Assembly: GCF_032397745.1 (NCBI RefSeq)
Contig: NZ_CP135921.1
Location: forward strand, 8,544,501-8,608,500
Origin: Bradyrhizobium prioriisuperbiae
Lineage (GTDB): Bacteria > Pseudomonadota > Alphaproteobacteria > Rhizobiales > Xanthobacteraceae
DNA length: 64,000 nucleotides
Reading direction: 5' to 3'
The position numbers and the translations under genes are program-made. The notes under the pieces were generated by a model. The model was not told the origin of the DNA. It made no database searches and saw only the letters and a list, made by a program, of their open reading frames with translations. Each line of letters opens with the position of its first letter. Positions within the stretch are counted from its first letter, which is position 1. Below are positions 7,676 to 15,665 of the stretch, piece after piece.

Positions 7676-8617
7676 ATGCTCGGCTATCTCATTCGACGCC
7701 TGTTAGCCGCTATTCCCGTCATGGGGGTGGTCGCGCTGTTCGTATTCCTGCTGCTGCGCCTCACGCCCGGCGACCCCGCGGCGATCATCGCCGGCGACAT
7801 GGCAACGCCGGAACAACTGGAACGCATCCGCACTTCTCTGGGCCTCAACGAACCGCTGACGACACAGTTCGTCACCTGGGTCGGCAAGATCCTGCACGGC
7901 GATCTCGGCGTCTCGCTGATTTCGAACGTCCCCGTGCTGAGCATGATCGGCCAGCGGCTCGAGCCGACCATCAGCATCGCCCTGACCACCATGATCCTGG
8001 CGATCCTTATCGCAGTGCCACTCGGCGTGATCGCCGCGTGGAAGCATGGGACCTGGATCGATCGCTTCGTGATGGGGCTGTCGGTACTGGGATTTTCAGT
8101 GCCGGTGTTCGTGGTCGGTTACGTCCTGGTGCAGGTGTTCGCGATCGACATGCGCTGGTTGCCGGTGCAGGGCTTCCGCAGCATCACACGCGGCTTCGGC
8201 CCGTTCTTCGAACGCGCGCTGCTGCCGACGCTGGCGCTGTCGTTCATCTACATCGCGCTCATTGCCCGCATGACCCGCGCGTCGATGCTCGACGTGCTGG
8301 GTGAAGATTACGTCCGCACCGCCCGCGCCAAGGGCATTGCGGAAGGCGGCGTGCTGATGAAGCACGCGTTGCGCAATGCGGCAGTGCCCGTCATCACCGT
8401 GATCGGTACCGGCTTCGGCCTGTTGATTTCAGGCGTGGTGGTCACCGAAAGCGTGTTCAACCTGCCCGGCATCGGACGCCTGACCGTCGATGCGGTGCTC
8501 GCGCGCGACTATCCTGTGATCCAGGGCGTCATTCTTCTGACCAGTGGACTTTACGTGGCGATCAATCTCCTGATCGACGTCGCCTACACATTCCTCGATC
8601 CGCGGATTCGTTACTGA
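7676..8617 (+). CDS. ABC transporter permease, DppB/GsiC type
   Basis: 313-residue inner-membrane permease with the family start MLGYLIRRLLAAIPVMGVVALFVFLLLRLTPGDPA, several hydrophobic segments and the EAA loop around DYVRTARAKGIAEGGVLMKHALRNA. DppB-type subunits form one half of the membrane channel of peptide importers. CGGAGA precedes the ATG. The TGATG overlap with the next gene shows translational coupling, and the order permease-permease-ATPase is the standard dpp/gsi arrangement. Binding proteins at 4099 and 495 are the likely receptors. Confidence 0.93.
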   Translation: MLGYLIRRLLAAIPVMGVVALFVFLLLRLTPGDPAAIIAGDMATPEQLERIRTSLGLNEPLTTQFVTWVGKILHGDLGVSLISNVPVLSMIGQRLEPTISIALTTMILAILIAVPLGVIAAWKHGTWIDRFVMGLSVLGFSVPVFVVGYVLVQVFAIDMRWLPVQGFRSITRGFGPFFERALLPTLALSFIYIALIARMTRASMLDVLGEDYVRTARAKGIAEGGVLMKHALRNAAVPVITVIGTGFGLLISGVVVTESVFNLPGIGRLTVDAVLARDYPVIQGVILLTSGLYVAINLLIDVAYTFLDPRIRY

Positions 8618-9507
8618 TGGCCATCGAACCTGTCATGGACTCCCCTGTTCCGCTGACGATGCCCGGCGGCTCACGGCTGAAATTCCTCGCCTCCGGCCCG
8701 ATCGTCACCACCGCCACGGTGTGCCTGACGCTTGTCGTCGCATCGGCGATTTTCGCAACCTGGCTGGCCCCGCACGATCCACTGCAATTGATGCCATCGC
8801 TGCGACTGAAGCCGGCCAGCGCGGAATTTCCGCTCGGCACGGATGCCTATGGCCGCGATCTGCTGTCGCGCATCCTTTACGGCGGCCGGATCTCACTGCT
8901 GATCGGAATCGGTGCCGCCGTGATCAGCATCGCGATTGGGCTGTCGATCGGACTGGTGTCGGGCTTCTTCAAATGGATCGATGCGGTCGTCATGCGCATC
9001 ATGGATGGCCTGATGGCGATCCCCAGCATCCTGCTCGCCATCGCCGTGATCTCGCTCTCCGGCGCCAGCCTCAAGACGGTTCTGGTCGCTATCGTCATTC
9101 CGGAGATCCCACGCGTGGTGCGGCTGGTGCGTTCGGTGGTGTTGTCCGCGCGCGAAGAACCTTATGTCGAGGCCGCCTTTGCCATGGGGTCGAGCCTGCC
9201 GAAAATTCTATGGCGGCACCTGATGCCCAATACCATCGCGCCGCTGATCGTCCAGGGCACATACATCTGCGCCTCCGCCATCCTGACCGAGGCGATCCTG
9301 TCGTTCCTCGGCGCCGGTATCAGCCCGGAAACGCCGACCTGGGGCAACATCATGGCCGAGGGCCGCGCGTTCTTTCAGATCAAGCCATCGCTGATCTTCT
9401 GGCCGGGCCTGTTGCTCTCGATCGCAATTCTGTCGATCAACCTGATTGGCGATGCCACACGTGACGCGCTCGATCCGCGCATGAAACAGCGGGAGGGCGG
9501 CAAATGA
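8617..9507 (+). CDS. ABC transporter permease, DppC/GsiD type
   Basis: 296-residue partner permease. It has the DppC hallmarks: an N-terminal membrane segment, then HDPLQLM with SAEFPLGTDAYGRDLLSRILYGGRISL, and the EAA loop EEPYVEAAFAMGSSLPKILWRHLMPN. It starts one base before the end of the upstream permease (TGATG) and overlaps the ATPase gene by four bases (ATGA), so the three are tightly coupled. It forms the second half of the peptide-type import channel. Confidence 0.93.
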   Translation: MAIEPVMDSPVPLTMPGGSRLKFLASGPIVTTATVCLTLVVASAIFATWLAPHDPLQLMPSLRLKPASAEFPLGTDAYGRDLLSRILYGGRISLLIGIGAAVISIAIGLSIGLVSGFFKWIDAVVMRIMDGLMAIPSILLAIAVISLSGASLKTVLVAIVIPEIPRVVRLVRSVVLSAREEPYVEAAFAMGSSLPKILWRHLMPNTIAPLIVQGTYICASAILTEAILSFLGAGISPETPTWGNIMAEGRAFFQIKPSLIFWPGLLLSIAILSINLIGDATRDALDPRMKQREGGK

Positions 9508-11141
9508 GCATGGCACCTGTTCTCGATATCAAGGATCTGGTCGTCGAGCTGCGAGCACGACGGGGCGGCGAGCGAATCATCGACGGCATTTCCCTGCAGG
9601 CGCATGCCGGCAAGACCCTGTGCGTGGTCGGCGAAAGCGGGTCCGGCAAATCGGTCACATCGCTCGCAACCATGGGGCTGCTGCCGAAAAAGTCACTGGC
9701 AGTCGCTGGCGGCAGCATCACACTGGTTGGCGAGGCGATCCGTTCCGCCAGCGATCGCCGCCTGCGGCAGCTGCGCGCCACCACCATGGCAATGATCTTC
9801 CAGGAACCGATGACGGCGCTTAATCCGGTGGTTCCGGTGGGCCGCCAGATCGACGAAGTGCTGCGCACGCACACGACGCTCGATGCGCGTGCCCGGCGCC
9901 AGCGCATCCTCTCCATGATGGAACACGTGCGACTGCCGGATGTGGAGCGGATCTTCTCCTCTTATCCGCACCGTCTGTCCGGCGGTCAGCGCCAGCGCAT
10001 CATGATCGCGATGGCGCTGATCCTCGAACCGAAACTGCTGATCGCCGACGAGCCGACCACAGCGCTCGACGTTACCACGCAAAAGCAGATCCTGACCCTG
10101 ATCCGTGACCTGCAGAAGGATCACGGCACCGCGGTGCTGTTCATCACCCACGACATGGGTGTGGTGGCCGAGATCGCCGATCAGGTCGCAGTGATGCGGC
10201 ACGGCCGCCTCGTTGAACAAGGCGCCTTGCAGGACGTGCTGCGCAATCCGACCCAGGATTACACCCGCAACCTGTTGTCGACGGTGCCAAGCCTGATTCC
10301 CCGCGCCGCGCGAGAGGCTACTCAGGAACCCGTGGTGCTCGACACCACCGGTCTCAGCAAGGTCTATCGCGAGCGGTCGCTGTTCGGGGGCGTGCGTGAA
10401 GTTGCCGCCGCCAAGGATGTGACGCTGACGCTGCACAAGGGCCGTACCCTGGGCATCGTTGGCGAGAGCGGATCGGGCAAATCGACCGTTGCCCGCTGCA
10501 TCGTACGCCTGATCGACCCAACGTCGGGCGGCATCCGGCTTGGCGGGCACGAGATTTCGTTCCTGTCGCGCCGCCTGCTACAGCCGCACCGCAAGCGTAT
10601 CCAGATGATCTTCCAGGATCCCTATCGCTCGCTCAATCCACGGCTCACAGTCGGAGAGACCATCGCGGAGGGTCCTGTCAATTACGGAACGCCGCATCAG
10701 ACCGCGCTGGCGCGTGCGCGCGAGTTGCTGAAGCTCGTGGACCTGCCAACCGACGCAATCTCGCGCTACCCGCACCAGTTCTCCGGTGGCCAGCGCCAGC
10801 GTATCGCCATTGCGCGCGCACTCGCCATGGATCCGGACGTGCTGGTCGCCGATGAGGCGGTCTCCGCACTCGACGTCTCGGTGCAGGCGCAGGTGTTGAA
10901 GCTGCTCGACGATATCCAGGCCCGGCTCGGCATTGCGTTGCTGTTCATCACCCATGATCTGCGAGTTGCAGCCCAGATCTGCGATGACGTCATGGTGATG
11001 CAGCACGGCCGCATCGTCGAACAGGGCCCAGCGGGCGAGATTCTCACCCATCCGCAGCAGGCCTACACCAAGCAGCTACTGGAAGCCGCACCCGGACGAG
11101 ACTGGGACTTCGCGAATTTTCGTCCTATGATCGTCCAGTAG
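9504..11141 (+). CDS. Dipeptide-type ABC transporter, fused double ATPase (DppD-DppF / GsiA type)
   Basis: 545 residues with two complete ABC domains: Walker A GESGSGKS at residues 43-50 and again at 320-327, signatures SGGQRQRIMIAMAL and SGGQRQRIAIARAL, and Walker B LLIADEPTTALD and VLVADEAVSALD. This is the fused arrangement seen in GsiA. The second Walker B carries DEAV rather than DEPT, which occurs in DppF-like domains. It energises the permeases at 7676-9507. It is followed after 51 nt by the M81 peptidase, probably in the same transcript. Confidence 0.93.
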   Translation: MSMAPVLDIKDLVVELRARRGGERIIDGISLQAHAGKTLCVVGESGSGKSVTSLATMGLLPKKSLAVAGGSITLVGEAIRSASDRRLRQLRATTMAMIFQEPMTALNPVVPVGRQIDEVLRTHTTLDARARRQRILSMMEHVRLPDVERIFSSYPHRLSGGQRQRIMIAMALILEPKLLIADEPTTALDVTTQKQILTLIRDLQKDHGTAVLFITHDMGVVAEIADQVAVMRHGRLVEQGALQDVLRNPTQDYTRNLLSTVPSLIPRAAREATQEPVVLDTTGLSKVYRERSLFGGVREVAAAKDVTLTLHKGRTLGIVGESGSGKSTVARCIVRLIDPTSGGIRLGGHEISFLSRRLLQPHRKRIQMIFQDPYRSLNPRLTVGETIAEGPVNYGTPHQTALARARELLKLVDLPTDAISRYPHQFSGGQRQRIAIARALAMDPDVLVADEAVSALDVSVQAQVLKLLDDIQARLGIALLFITHDLRVAAQICDDVMVMQHGRIVEQGPAGEILTHPQQAYTKQLLEAAPGRDWDFANFRPMIVQ

Positions 11142-11192
11142 ATCCATCCCACAAACGCAAGTCAGAAGACGCGAAAAGCGCAAGGTAAATTA

Positions 11193-12701
11193 ATGTCGGC
11201 ATTCCGGATCGCCGTTGGCGGCTTCCTGCACGAAACCAACACATTCGCTCCGACCAAAGCCGAATACGACGGCTTTGTGCATGGCGGCGGCTGGCCGGCG
11301 ATGGAGACCGGCGCGGACGTCACCCGGAAAATTCGCAACATCAATGTCGGGCTCGCCGGCTTTATCGATGACGCCGAAACAAACGGCTGGGAGCTGGTGC
11401 CGACAATCTGGTGCGCGGCCAGCCCCTCCGCGCATGTCCGCAAGGGCGCGTATGAACGCATCGCCACCAGCATCGTCGACGGCATCGCCGCTGCAGGCAA
11501 GCTTGATGGTGTCTATCTCGATCTGCACGGCGCCATGGTCACAGAGCATTTCGACGACGGCGAAGGCGAATTGCTGGCACGCGTGCGCAAGGTGATCGGC
11601 AAGGACCTTCCGCTGGTTGTCAGCCTCGATCTGCACGCCAACATCACGCCTGCGATGGTCGAGCATGCCGATGCACTGGTCGCTTATCGTACCTATCCGC
11701 ATATCGACATGGCCGACACCGGGCGGGCCGCGGCCCGTCACCTGGCACTGCTGCTTGGATCAAAACGGCGCTTTGCCAAAGCGTTCCGGCAAATGCCGTT
11801 CCTGATTCCGATCAGCTGGCAGTGCACCAGCGTCGAGCCGTGCAAAAGCATCTATGCGCACCTTGCCGAACTCGAAAGCGAGACCGTGCCGACGCTGTCA
11901 TTCGCACCCGGATTTCCCGCAGCCGACTTCCCCGACTGCGGTCCGGTCGTCGTTGCCTACGGCAAGACCCAGGACGATGCCGACAAGGCCGCCGATATCA
12001 TCTGCAAGCTGATCGCCGATCAGGAAAACGCATTCGATGGCAAGATCTTCGCGCCTGACGAGGGCGTCGTCCATGCGATGGCGCTGGCTGCGACCGCGAC
12101 CAAACCGATCGTGATCGCGGACACCCAGGACAATCCCGGCGCTGGCGGCGATTCCGACACCACCGGCATGCTGCGCGCGCTTTTGAAGAACGGCGCCACA
12201 AAAGCCGCCATCGGCGTCATCGTCGATCCGGAATCCGCGCGCGCGGCGCATGCCGCAGGCGCTGGAAATACCGTGACGCTTGCGCTCGGTGGCAAGTCGG
12301 GTATTCCCGGCGATGCACCGTTCAAGGAGAGTTTCGTGGTCGAGAGCCTGTCCGATGGGCGCTTCGTTGCCCCCGGCCCCTATTTCGGCGGCAGCCAGAT
12401 GAACCTCGGCCCCTCGGCCTGCCTGCGGATCGGCGACGTGCGGATCGTGCTCGGATCGCGCAAGGCACAGCTCGCGGACCAGGCCATGTTCCGTTTTGTC
12501 GGAATCGAGCCAACCGCGCAGTCGATCCTGGTCAACAAGAGTTCGGTGCACTTCCGCGCCGATTTCGAGCCGATCGCAGAGACCATCATCGTTTGCGCGG
12601 CGCCCGGCGCGATGCCGGCCGATACCGCGGCATTGCCGTGGACGCGGTTGCGCGCCGGCGTCCGCATCAAACCGAACGGCCCGGCCTTCAAGCCGCAATA
12701 A
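11193..12701 (+). CDS. M81 family metallopeptidase (MlrC-like)
   Basis: 502 residues with the MlrC hallmark near the N terminus (GGFLHETNTFAPTKAEYD), DLHGAMVTEHFDDGEGELL, SLDLHANITPAMVEHADAL and TYPHIDMADTGRAAA, all around presumed zinc ligands. The family is named for the microcystin-degradation protein MlrC; in most bacteria members occur beside Dpp-type transporters and probably hydrolyse imported unusual peptides, often with D-residues. Its place between the transporter and an M20 amidohydrolase fits that. No signal peptide, so cytoplasmic. The actual substrate here is unknown. Confidence 0.88.
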   Translation: MSAFRIAVGGFLHETNTFAPTKAEYDGFVHGGGWPAMETGADVTRKIRNINVGLAGFIDDAETNGWELVPTIWCAASPSAHVRKGAYERIATSIVDGIAAAGKLDGVYLDLHGAMVTEHFDDGEGELLARVRKVIGKDLPLVVSLDLHANITPAMVEHADALVAYRTYPHIDMADTGRAAARHLALLLGSKRRFAKAFRQMPFLIPISWQCTSVEPCKSIYAHLAELESETVPTLSFAPGFPAADFPDCGPVVVAYGKTQDDADKAADIICKLIADQENAFDGKIFAPDEGVVHAMALAATATKPIVIADTQDNPGAGGDSDTTGMLRALLKNGATKAAIGVIVDPESARAAHAAGAGNTVTLALGGKSGIPGDAPFKESFVVESLSDGRFVAPGPYFGGSQMNLGPSACLRIGDVRIVLGSRKAQLADQAMFRFVGIEPTAQSILVNKSSVHFRADFEPIAETIIVCAAPGAMPADTAALPWTRLRAGVRIKPNGPAFKPQ

Positions 12702-12729
12702 TCAGATCAACAATTGAATCGGACAAACC

Positions 12730-13896
12730 ATGCCTAATCTCGATCGCATTGACAGCTTCGCTTCCGAACTCACCGCCATTCGTCGCGACATCCACGCCCA
12801 TCCCGAAATCGGCTTCGAAGAGCACCGTACATCGGGAATCGTCGCCGATAAGTTGCAGCAATGGGGCATCGAAGTGCATCGCGGCGTCGGCGGCACCGGC
12901 GTCGTCGGGCTGTTGAAGGGCAAGGGTGGCGGCAGCCGCCGCATTGGACTGCGCGCGGACATGGATGCGTTGCCGATGGAAGAGAAGACCAACCTGCCCT
13001 GGCGCTCGACCATTCCGAACCGCTTTCATGGCTGCGGCCATGACGGCCACACCACCATCCTGCTGGGCACCGCACGCTACCTGGCGGAAACCCGCAATTT
13101 CGATGGCACCGCGGTGTTTATCTTCCAGCCTGCCGAGGAAGGCCTCGGTGGTGCCCGCGCGATGATCGCAGACAAGCTGTTCCAGCGCTTTCCCTGCGAC
13201 GAAGTCTATGGCCTGCACAACGCCCCCGATCTCGGGCCGCGGCAGCTCACGGTGTTTCCGGGGCCAAGCATGGCCGGAGCGGACTTCTTCGACATCACGA
13301 TCTCGGGTTATGGCAGCCACGGCGCGATGCCGGAGCGCTCGAAGGACCCGGTGGTGATCGCGATGGCGCTGGGCCAGGCGCTGCAAACCATCGTCAGCCG
13401 CAACGTCGATCCGCTCAAGTCCGCAGTGCTGTCGATCACCCAGATCCACGCCGGCTCGGCCTATAACGTCATTCCCGGCGAAGCGAAACTCGCCGGCACC
13501 GTTCGTGCCTTCTCCGACGACGTGCGCAAGCTGGTGCGCGAGCGCATGCGTACGATCTCGGCGGGCATCGCCGCGGCTTTCCAGGTCGAAATCGACGTCA
13601 ACATTCGCGACATCTTCTCGGTACTGGTCAACCACGAGGAACATGCCAACGCGGTGGCCGAAGTGGCACGCGAAATCGTCGGCAGCGAGAATGTCTCGAC
13701 CACGCCGAGCCCGAAAATGGGCAGCGAGGATTTCGCCGACATGCTGCAGGCGGTGCCCGGTGCCTATTTCTGGCTGGGCCACGAAGGCTCGGTGCCGGTG
13801 CACAATCCCGGTTTCGTGCTCGACGACGCTATCCTTCCGGTCGGCGCCAGCCTGTTCTCGCGCATCATCGAGACGCGCCTGCCGCTGTCCGCATAA
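12730..13896 (+). CDS. M20 family amidohydrolase (aminoacylase / hippurate-hydrolase-like)
   Basis: 388 residues, the normal length of the M20D group (HipO, N-acyl-amino-acid and indole-acetyl-amino-acid hydrolases). Zinc-site motifs: RRDIHAHPEIGFEEHRT, RADMDALPMEE, FHGCGHDGHTTILLG, FIFQPAEEGLGGARAM and the late SPKMGSEDFADML. The dimerisation-domain segment GYGSHGAMPE is present. Enzymes of this group release free amino acids, glycine in the case of hippurate hydrolase, from N-acyl conjugates. It is the last gene of the riboswitch-linked unit, 28 nt after the M81 gene, and is followed by a hairpin at 13912-13933. The link with glycine is inference. Confidence 0.88.
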   Translation: MPNLDRIDSFASELTAIRRDIHAHPEIGFEEHRTSGIVADKLQQWGIEVHRGVGGTGVVGLLKGKGGGSRRIGLRADMDALPMEEKTNLPWRSTIPNRFHGCGHDGHTTILLGTARYLAETRNFDGTAVFIFQPAEEGLGGARAMIADKLFQRFPCDEVYGLHNAPDLGPRQLTVFPGPSMAGADFFDITISGYGSHGAMPERSKDPVVIAMALGQALQTIVSRNVDPLKSAVLSITQIHAGSAYNVIPGEAKLAGTVRAFSDDVRKLVRERMRTISAGIAAAFQVEIDVNIRDIFSVLVNHEEHANAVAEVAREIVGSENVSTTPSPKMGSEDFADMLQAVPGAYFWLGHEGSVPVHNPGFVLDDAILPVGASLFSRIIETRLPLSA

Positions 13897-13911
13897 GCAA
13901 AAGCAAAAGCC

Positions 13912-13933
13912 AGCGCCGGCGAAAGCCGGCGCT
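13912..13933. terminator. GC-rich hairpin between convergent genes
   Basis: AGCGCCGGC / GCCGGCGCT form a perfect 9-bp stem closed by a GAAA tetraloop between the convergent M20 and acyl-CoA synthetase genes. There is no long T tract, so it may be a weak or Rho-assisted terminator. Confidence 0.6.
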
Positions 13934-13941
13934 GTGTGCTG

Positions 13942-15504
13942 TCATGATTTGTCGGCGTACGTAACCCGCAGTTCGCGTTTCAAGAGCTTGCCTGCCGTGT
14001 TGCGCGGCAGGTTCTGCGTGAAGAAGAACTGCTTCGGCACCTTGAACGGCGCCAGATGTTCGCGCGCATGCGCCGTGAGACCGGCCTCGTCCGGCTCATG
14101 GCCCGGCCGCAGCACCACGATGGCGGTGACAGCCTCGATCCATTTCGGGTCAGGCAGCCCGATAACGGCGACTTCCGACACCGCGGGATGCTTGAACAGC
14201 ACCTCCTCAACCTCACGGCCTGCAACCACGACCCCGCCGGTCTTGATGATGTCCTTGACCCGGTCGACAACGAAGATATAGCCGCCCTCGTCCATGTAGC
14301 CGACGTCGCCAGAATGAAACCAGCCGCCCTCGAACGCCTCCGTGGTCTCGTCGGGCTTGTCCCAATAGCCCTGCAGCAGTTGCGGTGAGCGGTGGATGAT
14401 CTCGCCTTGCGTCCCCGGTGGAACGTCGCGCATCTCCGGGTCGACGATACGCGTCTCCACATTGATGATGGGACGGCCTGCGGAGGCCGGACGCTCGTCA
14501 TGCTCCTCCGGCCGCAGCACGGTCGCGAGCGGCCCGATCTCGCTCTGGCCATAACAATTGAAGGCGCGAATCCCGGGCAAGCGCTGTCGCAGTTCCTGCA
14601 GCACCGGTACCGGCATGATCGACGCGCCATAATAGACATTGCGCAGCGACGAGAGATTGCGCCGATCAAAATCGGGGTGCCGCAGCAGACTGATCCACAC
14701 CGTGGGCGGGGCAAAGAACGATGTGATCCGATGTTCCTCGATCAGGCGCAACACGAGATCAGGCGCCGGCGCCTCGATCAAATGGGTGGTCGCTCCGACC
14801 AGGAGTTGCGGTATCGAGAAGCAATGCATTTGCGCGGAATGGTAAAGCGGCAACGCCGCCAGCGCGATGTCTGCCCCGCTAAATTCAAGCTCGATGATGC
14901 AGCTGGCATATTCCGCCATCAATGCACGATGGGTCATCATCGCGCCCTTGGGCGCCGCCGTGGTGCCGGAGGTGTAGAGAAACTGGGCGAGATCGCCGTC
15001 GGCGACATCAGCGGTCTCCAGACAGGCCGCAGTGCTATCATTTGCAATCGCCAGCACATTGAACTCACCGGCCTCAGAGCTCGTGAATCGGCCGTAGAAT
15101 TCGACACCGGCCTCTGCGCGAATGGATGCGACAGTCGCGGCAAGTTCGGCGTCGTAAACCAGCGCTCGCGCGCCTGATTGCGTGACGATGTATTTCAGTT
15201 CGCCGCTTGTCAGCGCATAATTGATCGGGACATGCACCAGCCCGGTTCGATTACATGCCAGCCAAAGGATCAGATAGGCATCAGAATTGCGGGCATAGGC
15301 GGCGACGCGGTCGCCCTTTTTCAGGCCGAGCGCGACAAGCCGGTGAGCGACCCGCCCTGCGGCAATCTCCAGCGACATAAACGTCCATTGTCGGTCGGCA
15401 AAGGTCAGTGCAATGCGATCGCGAAATTTGGCCGCAGCCCGCCGGGTTCCGTCGGCAATCGTGTTGCGGCGCAATTCAACCGGTCCCGGATGTCCACCCT
15501 GCAT
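13942..15504 (-). CDS. Acyl-CoA synthetase (AMP-dependent ligase, class I)
   Basis: 520-residue member of the ANL adenylate-forming superfamily, which activates a carboxylic acid to an acyl-CoA by way of an acyl-AMP. Motifs in order: the P-loop YTSGTTAAPKGAMMTH, YGQSEIGPLATVLRPEE, the hinge region HSGDVGYMDEGGYIFVVDR then KDIIKTGGVVVAGREVEEV, and the C-terminal lysine in NTAGKLLKREL. No membrane segment is seen. The acyl substrate cannot be told from the sequence. It is a single gene, convergent with the M20 gene; upstream lies a dispersed-repeat fragment. Confidence 0.88.
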   Translation of the reverse strand: MQGGHPGPVELRRNTIADGTRRAAAKFRDRIALTFADRQWTFMSLEIAAGRVAHRLVALGLKKGDRVAAYARNSDAYLILWLACNRTGLVHVPINYALTSGELKYIVTQSGARALVYDAELAATVASIRAEAGVEFYGRFTSSEAGEFNVLAIANDSTAACLETADVADGDLAQFLYTSGTTAAPKGAMMTHRALMAEYASCIIELEFSGADIALAALPLYHSAQMHCFSIPQLLVGATTHLIEAPAPDLVLRLIEEHRITSFFAPPTVWISLLRHPDFDRRNLSSLRNVYYGASIMPVPVLQELRQRLPGIRAFNCYGQSEIGPLATVLRPEEHDERPASAGRPIINVETRIVDPEMRDVPPGTQGEIIHRSPQLLQGYWDKPDETTEAFEGGWFHSGDVGYMDEGGYIFVVDRVKDIIKTGGVVVAGREVEEVLFKHPAVSEVAVIGLPDPKWIEAVTAIVVLRPGHEPDEAGLTAHAREHLAPFKVPKQFFFTQNLPRNTAGKLLKRELRVTYADKS

Positions 15505-15550
15505 TCCCGCTCTCCCCTGATCGTTTTTTCTTGAAGCGATCGGAGAAGAT

Positions 15551-15586
15551 TAGAGCATGATCCGAAAAAGTGGAAACCAGCTTTCC
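15551..15586. repeat. Dispersed intergenic repeat fragment (Rhizobiales type)
   Basis: The stretch beginning TAGAGCATGATCCGAAAAAG, then TGGAAACCAGCTTTCC, is one arm of a palindromic element that I recognise as common between genes in Bradyrhizobium and relatives. Only one arm is evident here. It lies between the acyl-CoA synthetase and RND genes. Confidence 0.6.
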
Positions 15587-15610
15587 AGGCGCGCGTCGTG
15601 CCTCAACGCA

Positions 15611-15646
15611 AGAGGGAGCGACTGCTTCTCGGCAGTCGCTCCCTCT
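15611..15646 (-). terminator. Long hairpin downstream of the RND operon
   Basis: A perfect 15-bp stem, AGAGGGAGCGACTGC / GCAGTCGCTCCCTCT, has a 6-base loop and lies 20 nt past the stop of the RND gene. There is no T-rich tail in either direction, but the position and perfect stem suggest a terminator or mRNA end stabiliser. Confidence 0.65.
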
Positions 15647-15665
15647 GCTTACGATTCGAACGATG

